DNA from: Closterium sp. Naga37s-1
Lineage: Eukaryota > Streptophyta > Zygnematophyceae > Desmidiales > Closteriaceae
Length of the DNA stretch: 64,000 nucleotides
Assembly (NCBI GenBank): GCA_947471745.1
Contig: CANJKZ010001162.1
Location: forward strand, 248,001-312,000
Direction: 5' to 3'
A program made the position numbers and the translations under genes. Below are positions 1 to 10,061 of the stretch, piece after piece. Under the pieces are notes generated by a model that was given only the letters and a program-made list of their open reading frames with translations, was not told the DNA's origin and did not search any database. Every line of letters begins with the position of its first letter. The stretch's first letter is position 1.

Positions 1-3000
1 GCTCGTGTCGCCTCCTCTCGCACCAGACTCTCTTGTGGCATCACCACCTTGGTCACCCCTCCCTGCCACGCCTTCGTGGCATGCACTCCTGCCTCCTTGT
101 TTCTGGTCTTCCCAGGTCTCTGCCTCCCCTCCCGCCCTCGCCTGCCCCACCCTGTCTTCCTTGCGTCGAGGGGCAGCAGCGCGCCGCTCCTCACTCCTCG
201 TTTCCCCTGACGACTGCTCCCTTGCAGACTCTCCACATGGACGTGTGGGGCCCAGCGCGCGTCAGTGGACAGGGCCGCGAGCGCTACTTTCTGCTGGTTG
301 TTGACGACTACACGCGTTACACCACGGTCTTCCCCTTGCGCAGCAAGGGTGAGGTCCCTGATGTCTTGATCCCTTGGATCCACGCTGCCCGTCTCCAACT
401 TCGCGAGCGGTTCCGTGCGGACCTTCCTGTCGTGCGTGTGCACTCTGACAGAGGTGGTGAGTTCTCCTCCGACCTCTTGTGGGACTTTTGTCGTGGGGAG
501 AGCATTCTCTAGTCATTCACACTTCCGGCCTCCCCGCAGCAAAATGGGATTGCTAAGCGCTGCATTATCTTAGTCATGGAGGTCGCTCGTACCTCCATGA
601 TCCATGCGGCTGCTCCTTATTTTCTGTGCCCGTTTGCGGTCCGGTACGCTGCGCATCAGCTCAACCTCTTGCCCCGTGTCTCCTCGCCGGAGACCTTGCC
701 TACACTGCGTTGGACGGGGAAGGTTGGCGATGCGTTGGTGTTCCGGGTCTGGGGTTCTCGTGCCTTTTTTCGCGATACGTCCGCGGACAAGCTCTCCGCC
801 CGCGCTATTCCCTGCGTCTTCCTTGGCTTTACCCCAAACGCGCCTGGCTGGCAGTTCTACCACCCCACCTCGCGCCGTGTCCTCCCCTCTCAGGAGATCA
901 CGTTTGACTAGTTGGTTCCCTTTTACCGTCTCTTCCCCTACCGCTCTGCCCCTCTCCCACCCCCGCCGCTCTTCCTTGCTCCCGGTCCCCCTCCGGTAGA
1001 CCCCCTCCCCCCTCAGGGTCCTTCTTCCTCAGGTGTGTCTCAGGTAGACCCACTCCCTAGTACTGTGCCTGTTTAGACTCAGGTGCTGCTAGGGGTGCTG
1101 CGCCTGCATGTGCGGAGCCTGGGGGTGCTGAGCCTGAGGGTGCGAAGCCTCGGGGTGCTTAGTCTGAGGGTGCGGGGTCTATGGGTGCTGAACCTTGGGG
1201 TGCGGAGCCTTGGGGTACTGAGCCTGCGGGTGCGGAGCCTGGGGGTACTGAGTCTGAGGGTGTGGAGCCTGGGGGTTCTGAGCCTGAGCGGATGGAGCCT
1301 GGGGGTGCTGAGCTTGGGGGTGCTGAGCCTAAGTGTGCGGAGCTTGGGGGTGCTGAGCCTGAGCGTACTGAGCCTGGGGGTTCTTTGTCTACTGGAGGTC
1401 CTCCGGGTCTCCGGGAGTTGGAGCTGGAGGCACTGGAGCTGGAGCTGCTGGAGGTACTTGAGCCGCTGGTCCCGGAGGTGCTCGTACTGGAGGTACTGGA
1501 GCTGCTGGGGCTGGAGGTGCTGCAGAAGTTGGAGCTGGAGGCACTGACGCTGGAGCTGCTAGAGGTAGTGGAGCTGCTAGAGCTGGAGGTGCTGCAGGCG
1601 TTGGAGCTGGAGGCATAGGAGCTGGAACTACTGGCGGTTCTAGAGGCGCTGGTCCTGGAGGTGCTCGTACTGGAGGTACTGGAGCTGCTGGAGCTGGTGG
1701 TGCTGCACGCATTGGAGTTGGGGACCCTGGAGCTAGAGACACCGGAGCTGAAGGCGCTGGCCCTAGTGGTGCTGGTGCTGTTGGTGCTGGTTCTGGGGAC
1801 ACTGGACGGCCGCGACCGTACTTCGTTCCCCTACTTCAACAGGTTCTTGGTCTCCCGTCTTCTACTGACCTTACTCCTCCCTTACTGTGTCCACCGCCTG
1901 ACCAGTCGCAGCCGCCGTTACAGCCAGCCTCCCCACTGCTTGCTCCCTCTCCTTACACTAAGCAGACCGGAGGTCTTACAGAGCGTCGTGAGCCTGTGTC
2001 TCGTCCTGCCTCGCCTATTCGCGCTGTTCGCACTGGTCGTCGTGTTCCTCGTCCGCGTCCTCCTCCTGTCCCCGGCACGCACCATATGGCACTTCGTCCT
2101 TCCTCTGTTCCACTCCGTGTCCCCTTGTCGTCTCCTCCTGCGTCCTCTCTTGATGACGGTCCGGACCCTGAGTCTGACTTAGTTCGTGCTACCAGTCCTA
2201 CTGTCCCTCGTCTTCTAGCCACTATTGTCACTGACCCTTCGTTTGAGTCTGCTGCTGCGTCTGCCTTAGTTGCTGAGCTTGTTGATTTTGCTGCCGCCTG
2301 TCGTCTTGACTACGCCACTAGTCTTGTTGCTGAGTCTGAGTCTGTCTGTCCTCCGTCCATCAGGGGTGAGTGTGCTCTTGGCACGGACGTCCTTGAGGAC
2401 AGGCAGGAGGACTTTGAGTGTTTTGCAGCTGCTGTACCTCATCTCGTGTCCATGCTGATTGCACCTGAGGGAGACCCGGATGCACCAGACATCCCAACCC
2501 CGCGCTCTTACGCAGCGGCGATTACGGGTCCCTACTCCTCTTAGTGGCAAACAGCCATGGACGCAGAGATGGCATCATGAAAGTCCACAGCCACCTACGT
2601 CGACGCAGTTCCCCCTCCAGGGGCGAACGTAGTCGATGGCATGTGGATTTTCAGGGTGAAGCGGCCGCCGGGTTCTCCGCCTGTCTTCAAGGCTCGTTAC
2701 GTTGCACGAGGCTTCAGTCAGCGACAGGGAGTTGACTTCTTCCAAACCTTCTCCCCTACCCCAAAGATGACTACTCTTTGAGTACTCCTGCATGTCGCCG
2801 CTCAGCGTGACTACGAGCTTCACGAGGAGATCTGGCTGCGCCGCCCACCTGGCTTCACTGGGTCGTTTCCTGCAGGTACCCAGTGGAGCCTCCGGCGGCC
2901 AGTCTACGGTCTCCGCCAGGCGCCTCGCGAGTGGCACGACACACTGAGGACAACGCTTGCGGCTCTTGGGTTTGCTCCTTCTACAGCTGACCCGTCGCTA

Positions 3001-4341
3001 TTTCTACGCACCGACACTTCACTGCCGCCGTTCTACGTCCTCGTGTACGTCGACAACTTGGTCTTTGCCACTGCTGACTCTGAGGCACTGGCCCTTGTGA
3101 AGTCGGAGCTGCAGAAGAGACACACCTGCACTCACTTGGGTGAGCTGCGCAGCTATCTTGGCTTGCAGATCACCCGGGACAGAGCACGGTGCACCATCAC
3201 CCGACTCAATCACACATGGTACACCAGGTCCTTCAGCGCTTTGGCTTCCGGTACTGCTCGCCAGAGTCCACTCCTCTGCCTACTGGTCACTCGCTCTCGG
3301 CTCCACCTTCAGACGAGTCCGTAGAGCCGAGTGGCCCGTATCCAGAGCTTGTGGGCTGCCTCATGTAGCTGATGACCTGCACTCGACCTGACCTTGCCTA
3401 CCCTCTTAGCATCCTGTAACGCTACGTTGCGCCCGGGAGACACCGACCAGAGCACTGGGAGGCCGCTAAGAGGGTGTTACACTACTTGTGCAGTACGTCG
3501 GGCATGGGGCTCGTGCTTGGAGGACAAGGTCCAGTTGTCCTCACTGGACACGCAGACGCTTCTTTGGTTGACGACTTGGCTACCCAGCATTCGTCACAAG
3601 GTTACACTTTCAGCCTTGGCTGTAGCTCTTTTTCTTGGCGGTGTACGTTTGTCTTCTCTTCTCAGTTCCAGTTGTGAGGCTGAGATCTACGCAGGGGCCA
3701 TGGCTGCACAGGAGTTATGCTGGCTCACCTACCTGCTGACCGACTTGGGAGAGCGGCCTCGTTCTTCTCCAGTTCTGTACGTAGACAACAAGGCCATGAT
3801 TGCCTTGTGTTAGGAGCACAGACTGGAGCACAGAACGAAGCACATCGCTCTGCGTTACTTCCTTGCTCGAGAGTTGCACCAGCATGGTCAGCTTCGTCTT
3901 GCTTACGTGGCCACTAGGGCCAACACTGCTGATATATTCACCAAGGCACTTCAGTCTGATGATCATCAGTGTTTTAGGCCTTGTGCTTTTGCTGCCTCAC
4001 TTGCTCACTGCGTGAATTTGCTTGTACTGTGATCTATATATATACCTGCATGCTTACTCTTGCTAGGCTTTGATCACTGTACGGTTTGTCCTTGTGGCCA
4101 TTTGCTTGTGCTCGGAATGTGTGGTGACTTCGTGATCCACCCCGAGCTTGATTTGCTTTTCTTGACTGGTCTTGTGACCACTTGTTCTCCCTCACTTTGC
4201 CTATGGGGGTGTGTCAAACTGTTATAATGCTTACGTTGTGTAGACTATAGTGGGGTAGCCCATAAGGGGTACAACCCAATTAGGGTTAGTACTTGTACCC
4301 AACTCTTTCATAGTTCATTCATTCTGTTCATTCTTCTGACA
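1..4341 (+). mobile_element. Ty1/copia element A, 3' part, decayed
   Basis: Fossil LTR retrotransposon entering from the left edge. In order: the integrase zinc-finger end (HHLGHPSLPRLRG near position 40, then a CxxC), integrase core (DVWGP; HSDRGGEFSS near 440), a Gly/Glu/Pro-rich linker at about 1080-1800, reverse transcriptase at about 2600-3300 (GEXRSYLGLQ type motif near 3140), and RNase H to about 3960 (YVDNKAMIAL near 3780). A purine run (ATGGGGGTG) precedes the 3' LTR. Gene order IN-RT-RH makes it copia. It is clearly broken, with roughly ten or more breaks, so it is old. The 5' LTR, gag and protease lie outside the window. It is close kin to elements B and D. Confidence 0.93.
4212..4341 (+). 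repeat. 3' LTR of element A (130 bp) with TSD
   Basis: It begins TGTCAAACTG and ends TTCTGACA, directly after the polypurine tract. The 5-bp GTCAT at 4342-4346 is the right-hand target duplication. Its partner is outside the window, but an uninterrupted GTCAT at the matching place in repeat X copy 2 (23251-23255) supports the boundary. Confidence 0.88.
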
Positions 4342-4735
4342 GTCATCTGTTGACGTGACCCCTTTGCTGGCGACTTACGTAACCCGTCGCCCATCCGACA
4401 GCGGCGTCTTGCTCGACCGTCGAAGTGATCGGTCGACCGCAGTTGACGGCGCCGTCGATTGTGACCTTCGGCCGGTTGCGAAACCCGTTACCACTCACGT
4501 CGACCGACAGCGTGGCCTGTCTGGCGACGTCGATGGCGACGCCAGGTGCTGTAACCCGTCTTGTCGGTGGTGCTCGATGCTCGACGGCGATTGGCCAATG
4601 CCCGTCGAGCAGTGCTGGATCAATGTCCCTGAAATTGCAACAGTACCGCTGACATATATATGCACGAGGGATTCAGAGTTGTGCCAGGACCCGTGGGGCG
4701 GCATGTGCTGACGTCACGCGTCCCTATATTACTGG
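4342..4735 (+). repeat. repeat X, copy 1 (left)
   Basis: About 390 bp closely matching 23251-24090 in the same orientation, including TGTTGACGTGACC near the start, a TATA-like ACATATATATGC near 4650, and CTGACGTCACGCGTCCCTA at the end. Copy 1 lacks the SMART insertion and a GGATTTTTCG-type stretch that copy 2 has. The left limit is hidden by element A. It lies upstream of the plus-strand gene and rightwards-facing TATA. Whether it is a terminal repeat of a larger element or the end of a tandem neighbour cannot be told here. Confidence 0.85.
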
Positions 4736-5279
4736 GAAGAATTCGGGCAAATCCCTCCGGGAACCCGCTTTTGCCTCTGCGGGATTTCCCTGGAGGGATT
4801 TGCGTTTTCCCGCAGTCGCCTAGCGAAGCACGCGAGGGGCGGGAGCCGATCCCCCCCCCCCCCCTCGCCCGAAAACGGGCACCCCCAGCTGGCGCCAGCT
4901 GCCAGCGGTCCCCCCAACCGAACCGAACCCCAACCTCGGTTCGTTGACGTGTTCCGTCCGGTAACCCAATGGAACCCTTGTCGGACGTCGCCTCGCCGAT
5001 GGAACCCGTCCGCGAATTCTCGCGAGCGGACGGAAGCGACGCCCATCTGTGCCGCGCTCCACCGCTCTCACCCTCGACGGGGCCCATTTCGGTTGGCGCT
5101 CGACCGTGGTGATGTGTCGAACGCCCCCTCCCTCTCCTTGAGAAGGGCCTTTTAGCTGCATGCAGGGCGCCCCACCTCATGCAAGCAACCAGTAATATAG
5201 GGCCCCGCCGCCCTCTGCCATAAGCTCCTCCTACCGCCGTCGCGGAACGTGCCCTGCCTCGTCGCCCTTGCACCCGAGT
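4736..5279. other. GC-rich leader region with hairpin
   Basis: No convincing gene. It holds an inverted repeat (arms about 4747-4768 and 4780-4803, core AAATCCCTCC / GGAGGGATTT), a run of 14 C at about 4851-4864, and many GTCGA/TCGAC words shared with the flanking locus. It may be promoter and 5' UTR of the plus-strand gene that starts after it. Confidence 0.4.
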
Positions 5280-5702
5280 CTGTCTCGGTGGAGGGGATGG
5301 CAAACAGCAAATCGAGCACGAGCAGGAGGTGCTTAGCCTCATCGACCTGCGTCTAGACATGATCACGAGTTTCGATCATCTGGTAAGCCAACCCTTACCC
5401 TTACCCGTGCATGTTTTTGTCGAGCATGTTTGTTCTGTCGCTAACGTGTGTTTTATACCCGTCGCAGACGACGACGGCCCTGACGAGCCCCAGTGAACCC
5501 GGCGCGGCAGCTCGTGTCGTACATGGGGTGCGCCGGATTCTGTCGAACTGGGACAATTTCATCCTGCAGCCTCGACAGGGCGACCTCGTGATGCTCGGGA
5601 GAACGAGCCCTGGCCCGGGTTTGCTTCCGTCATTCATGCTCAAACTGTTTTGGAAAAGGATGGACGAGGCGGATGAGGGAGTAGGAGTTGGAGGGGGTGC
5701 CG
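5280..5702 (+). CDS. 5' exons of a plus-strand gene of unknown function
   Basis: Two likely exons, about 5280-5382 and 5468-5702, separated by an 85-bp intron (GTAAGC donor at 5383, CTAAC-type branch, GTCGCAG acceptor ending 5467). The first exon reads as a charged helix (QQIEHEQEVLSLIDLRLD) and the second contains VVHGVRRILSNWDNFILQ and LLPSFMLKLFWKRMDE. The coding run stops where retroelement B begins. The base at 5702 should join 14749 once B and one target duplication copy are taken out, because both sides carry TGCCG. The true start was not fixed. I recognise no family. It belongs to the same locus as 14749-17633. Confidence 0.5.
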
Positions 5703-5768
5703 TGAGAAGAAACGGGGAATGAATGACTAAGGGAAAGTTGGGTACAAATGTAAACCCTAGAAAACTGA
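5703..5768 (-). repeat. partial LTR (R-U5-like end) closing composite B
   Basis: 66 bp beginning TGAGAAGAAACGGGG on the plus strand, matching 14621-14685 with about one difference. It lies next to TGCCG at 5698-5702. The U3-like half of the LTR is absent and element C's gag begins directly at 5769. Confidence 0.82.
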
Positions 5769-7373
5769 AGTCTTCTTCAACTGAGTCCAGAACGATACTT
5801 CCCATCCAGTGAGCTGTAAGCCGTTGGTTATTGGCTACCGTGGCGACAACGGGATTCTCCAGACGGCGTTGATTCACAATGAAACGCGTCTCTGACGAAC
5901 ACATGTGCTGACCGCAGCAACTGTCGAGGTACCAAGTATTGGGACCTGCAATGGTATGTGCAATATTTGCATAGACCTCAGGTGGAATCGGTGTGTTGAG
6001 TTCGTTGTTGAACCGGTTGTGAATCCGCTCTTCAGCATCAGGATCATAAACCGTTGAAACTGATGTCATGCAATTAATAACTGCTTTTGTTTGTGTCTTG
6101 GCAGGTGCAGTAGTCGGCTTCGCAGTATTCTGCTTCTCAGCGTCCGGCTTCTCAGCGTCACTTGAGGAATCTTTGGTATTTTTCGATGTAGACCGCTTCC
6201 AAGATGGCTTGTCTTTCGACCAGCAGGTATCAATAGTGTGTCCTGGTTTTCGACAAAAAGAACAAACGGGCTTGTGACGTGGATTAGAATAAAAACTGAC
6301 TGTATTGTTTACCATCTTTTTCCCTCCTCGAGCGTTGTGCAGATCCATATCCTGCTGCTCGGCGATGAGAGCGGCACAGAGTGCCCCTTCGGACAACTGT
6401 GCTTGCATCCGAAGTATAGAGCGACACTGTCGCCATTCTGGTCCAAGACCCGCAAGTAGCACCGTGTGGAACATAGCGTCGGGGAAGTACCCTCCACACT
6501 TCTGAAGTTGATCGCGCAGATTTCGAGCGCGGTTGATATACTGCGTCACCTTCTCGCCGTTTATCATCTGTATATTTGACAGCTGCGTCAAAATTTTACT
6601 CTGGTTGACAGTATCTTTTGCCATGTGAACCCCTTGCAGGTATAACCAAGCTGCTTCGGCGGGAGCGACACTGTTACGAAAAGAACGAATTCCGAGCTGT
6701 TCAGTCGGAGTCAGATTACAAACGAGAACTGTGTATGCAGTCAGCGACGCCGATCGAAAAGTGGCTTGTTGAAGTGGTGACCCGTGTGATGGAAATGGTG
6801 CTGTGCCGTCATACAGCTGCCAGAACCCCGCGGTCTGAACAAGAAGCTCAAACTCAAAGCTCCAGGTATAAAAATCTTGACCGTTAAAAGGCATTGTCGT
6901 TTTGATTTTTGTAGGATTTGCAGAAGCAGGAATATAACTTCCGGTACCGTCAGCTGATTGTAGCTGATAGAGTGATGGCGCTTGTGACCCTTGTTGTGTT
7001 TGTTGTCCTTGTCTAGCAGGACCAAAGGAGAAAGAGTTGTTCAACCCATCACTTCCTTGTGGCATCTGACCACGCTGATAACTGGAGCCATCAATGCTCA
7101 TCGGAGTTGGAAACATCTGGTTAAGCGACAAGACGGCAGCATTAACACGTTGTTGAAGATTTGCTGGTTGGTAAGCACCTTGATATTGGTAAGGTCCAGT
7201 CGGAACGAAGTTAGACTGTTGTCCCGGTTGACTTGAAGAACCAGGGACTGCAGCTGCAGCTGTTGAGGCTGCTGATGCTGCTGTCGCGGCGGCTGCTGTC
7301 GATGATGCCGCTGCTGTAGTTGTGTGTACGGGCTGACTGCTCAATGGCATGCCGTACATCGGTTGTTGCTGAT

Positions 7374-7404
<31 letters not shown>

Positions 7405-7497
7405 CTGCAGATGTGAATTATCAGCAGCTGGAGACGCAGTTGGGCGTGATGGGCTCGTAACAGAAGAGCCATTGTTGGACCTTGGAGATCCAGACAT
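5769..7497 (-). CDS. gag with start of protease of copia element C (fossil fragment)
   Basis: Start codon at 7497. The N-terminus is Ser/Pro-rich, followed by a polyglutamine run and an Ala/Ser stretch. The capsid-like gag domain follows, about residues 200-390 (FNGQDFYTWSFEFELL; LSNIQMINGEKVTQYINRAR). A CCHC zinc knuckle (CSFCRKPGHTIDTC) and a protease active-site region (YLDSCCGQHM) come next. This is the order of copia gag-pol. Integrase and reverse transcriptase are absent and the element ends inside the protease, where B-type LTR sequence follows. Its gag differs strongly from that of B and D, so it is another lineage. The gag reads as one long frame, which suggests the piece is not very old. 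Confidence 0.85.
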
Positions 7498-7551
7498 AGT
7501 TGTAGAATAGGCAGATGGAAGCTGTTTTAATCCTAAGTTGCTCTCATACCA

Positions 7552-7916
7552 TGTTAGAATTTGAACTGTTTGAATAGGATCGTAGTCTTAGGATAGTAGC
7601 TTCCTGTAGCAGTGGAAGTCTTTATATGAGTGACTTGTAACAGGATCGAAAGTCTCTGAAATCAAGTATATTATAAAATGACAAGCATACAGAATATATA
7701 GCTAGAAATAAAGTACCTATTCGCCTACTGTGCTGTATTTATTCGCGCTATTCCTGTTCTGAAAAGGTACGTGACTATTCGTGATACCTACAGCTACTGA
7801 TGACGTCATCCTAGGGCGCGTAGCGCTTTGCTGACGTCAGACTATCGGTACTTTTACTGTACTAACTATACTACACGAATTCCTTGAAGTGCATAAGTCT
7901 CGATATTATCTCAACA
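7552..7916 (-). repeat. LTR of element C, with PBS beside it
   Basis: In minus sense the LTR ends ATTCTAACA and is followed by TGGTATGAGAGC (7540-7551), an initiator tRNA-Met type primer site, just ahead of the gag start. The outer end is placed at TGTTGAGATAA (7916), because that gives a TG...CA element of 365 bp. The outer boundary is less certain than the inner one. Confidence 0.6.
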
Positions 7917-7960
7917 CTTGCTTGGTGAATAAATCATTAGTGTCATTCAGTTTGGCTTAC

Positions 7961-8238
7961 TGTAAGGAAAATTCATTTTCCTTACTTCGCGTCCCTGCTT
8001 ACCATGTACAAGACCATTCCCGCCATCGGCACCCAAACAGTGAAACGTTGTCCGCTCGCGACACTCGCCTCGACTACGACTCCCGCCACTGTTCTCGATG
8101 CGACCCAACCTCACGGTTCGGTTGGTAACCCGCGCTCCGGACCTCCGCCTCGACATATCCCAACCTCGGCGCTAGTCCTGTAGCGCACCCCAATTCCTCG
8201 CGTTACCGTTACTACCCTAGTTCGCTATATATTCATAG
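7961..8238 (+). repeat. Ty3/gypsy LTR fragment
   Basis: It starts TGTAAGGAAAATTC and matches, in the opposite orientation, the LTR at 62676-63028 down to the TATA-like TTCGCTATATATTC. It stops where the internal B LTR starts and lacks the last part of the LTR. No gypsy coding sequence adjoins it. Confidence 0.75.
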
Positions 8239-8363
8239 TGAGAAACTGAACGAGAATGAATTGACTAAGGGAAAGTTGGGTACAAATGCAAACCCTAGAC
8301 AACTGTACCCTATATGTGCTACCCCACTATAGCCTACAGTAGCTATGTCATATAAATCTGACA
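8239..8363 (-). repeat. internal LTR of B, downstream of its coding region
   Basis: 125 bp, TGAGAAACTG...ATCTGACA on the plus strand, next to the polypurine tract (CACCCCCATAGGC on plus). It is the 3' LTR by position but has many differences from the 5' LTR at 14621-14743, and its outer flank CATAG does not match TGCCG. Confidence 0.85.
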
Positions 8364-8570
8364 CACCCCCATAGGCAAAGTGGGGGAGAACAAGGGGTCA
8401 CAAGACCAATCAAGCAAAGCAAAGCAAGCTCAGGGTGGATCACAAAGTCTCCACACATTCCGGGCACAAGTTCAAGGCCACAAGGCCAGTTCACATGCAG
8501 GATTACATATATATATAAGGCTAGACAAGCAAGAGCAGGTGTATATATATATGCAACAGTACAAACAAGG

Positions 8571-10001
8571 TCAAGGGGTGAGCAAGTGAGGCAAGGTAGG
8601 CACAAGACCCAGCTGAGTACAGAAGCGCTGATGATCACAAGGCGCAAGTGCCTTGGTGAAGATATCAGCAGTGTTGGCCTCGGAGGCCACGTACGCAAGC
8701 CGCAGCTGACCACGCTGCTGTAGCTCACGAGCAAGGAAGTAGCGGAGAGCAATGTGCTTCGTTCTGTGCTCCAGTCTCTGCTCTCGACACAAGGCCAGCA
8801 TGGCCTTGTTGTCTACGTACAGCACTGGAGGAGAACGAGGCGGCTCTCCGAGGTCAGTCAGCAGGTAGGTGAGCCAGCGAAGCTCCTGTGCAGCCATGGC
8901 CTCGGCGTAGATCTCAGCCTCACAACTGGAGCCGAGAACAGAAGACGAGCGGGTAGCCCGCCACGAAACAGAGCCGGAACCAAGGCTGAAGGTGTAACCC
9001 TGTGACGACCGCTGCGTAGCCTGGTCGTCAGCCCAAGAAGCGTCTGCGTGCCCAGTGAGGACCACTGGACTCTGCCCTCCAAGCACAAGCCCCATGCCCG
9101 ACGTACTGCACAAGTAGCGCAACACCCTCTTTGCTGCAGCCATGTGCTCCGGTCTGTGTCTCCCAGGAGCAACATAGCGTGCGAGAATGCTAAGAGGGTA
9201 TGCAAGGTCAGGTCGTGTGCAGGTCATCAGGTACATGAGGCAGCCAACAAGTTCTGGGTACGGGCCACTCGACTCTACGGACTCATCCGAAGGCAGAGCT
9301 GAGAGCGAGTGGCGAGTAGGCAGAGGAGTGGCCTGAGGCGAGGAGTACGTGAAGCCGAAGCGCTGAAGGGCCTGCTGCACCATGTGTGACTGAGTCAGGG
9401 TAATGGTGCGGCGTGCTCTGTCCCGGGTGATCTGCAAGCCAAGGTAGCTGCGCAGTTCACCCAGGTCTGTGCACGTGTGTCTCTTCTGCAGCTCGGACTT
9501 CACGTGGGCGAGTCCAGCAGTGTCAGCTGTGGCAAAGACCAAGTCGTCGACGTACACGAGGATGTAGAACGGCGGCAAAGAAGTGTCGGTGCGCAGAAAC
9601 AGCGACGGGTCGGCAGTAGAGGGAGCAAACCCAAGAGCCGCAAGTGTAGTCCTCAGTGTGTCGTGCCACTCACGCGGTGCCTGGCGGAGACCGTAGACTG
9701 GCCGCCGGAGGCTCCACTGGGTGCCAGGAGGAAAAGACCCAGTGAAGCCAGGTGGGCGACGCAGCCAGATCTCCTCGTGCAGGCTGCCCTGCAAGAAAGC
9801 AGTGCTGAAGTCAAGAGAGTGCAGCTCGTAGTCGCGGTGAGCAGATATGTGCAGCAGTACCCGAAGAGTGGTCATCTTCGGGGTGGGAGAGAAGGTCTGA
9901 AAGTAGTCAACTCCCTGCCGCTGACTGAAGCCACGAGCCACGTAACGCGCCTTGAAGACAGGCGGAGAACCCGGCGGTCGCTTCACCCTGAAAATCCACA
10001 T
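8571..10001 (-). CDS. copia B reverse transcriptase and RNase H
   Basis: 476 codons. Reverse transcriptase fills about residues 1-250 (FKARYVARGFSQ; the catalytic YVDDLVFATAD; DLGELRSYLGLQITRD). RNase H follows (TGHADASWADDQATQRSSQGY; YVDNKAMLAL) and ends with KHIALRYFLARE and NTADIFTKAL. These are the standard copia motifs in the standard order. It lies directly downstream of the protease-integrase frame and upstream of the polypurine tract and internal LTR. It is a mobile-element gene, not a host gene. Confidence 0.95.
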   Translation of the reverse strand: MWIFRVKRPPGSPPVFKARYVARGFSQRQGVDYFQTFSPTPKMTTLRVLLHISAHRDYELHSLDFSTAFLQGSLHEEIWLRRPPGFTGSFPPGTQWSLRRPVYGLRQAPREWHDTLRTTLAALGFAPSTADPSLFLRTDTSLPPFYILVYVDDLVFATADTAGLAHVKSELQKRHTCTDLGELRSYLGLQITRDRARRTITLTQSHMVQQALQRFGFTYSSPQATPLPTRHSLSALPSDESVESSGPYPELVGCLMYLMTCTRPDLAYPLSILARYVAPGRHRPEHMAAAKRVLRYLCSTSGMGLVLGGQSPVVLTGHADASWADDQATQRSSQGYTFSLGSGSVSWRATRSSSVLGSSCEAEIYAEAMAAQELRWLTYLLTDLGEPPRSPPVLYVDNKAMLALCREQRLEHRTKHIALRYFLARELQQRGQLRLAYVASEANTADIFTKALAPCDHQRFCTQLGLVPTLPHLLTP

Positions 10002-10061
10002 GCCACTGACGATGTTCGCCCCAGGCGGGGGAACCTCGTCAACGTAGGTGCCTGTGGACTT

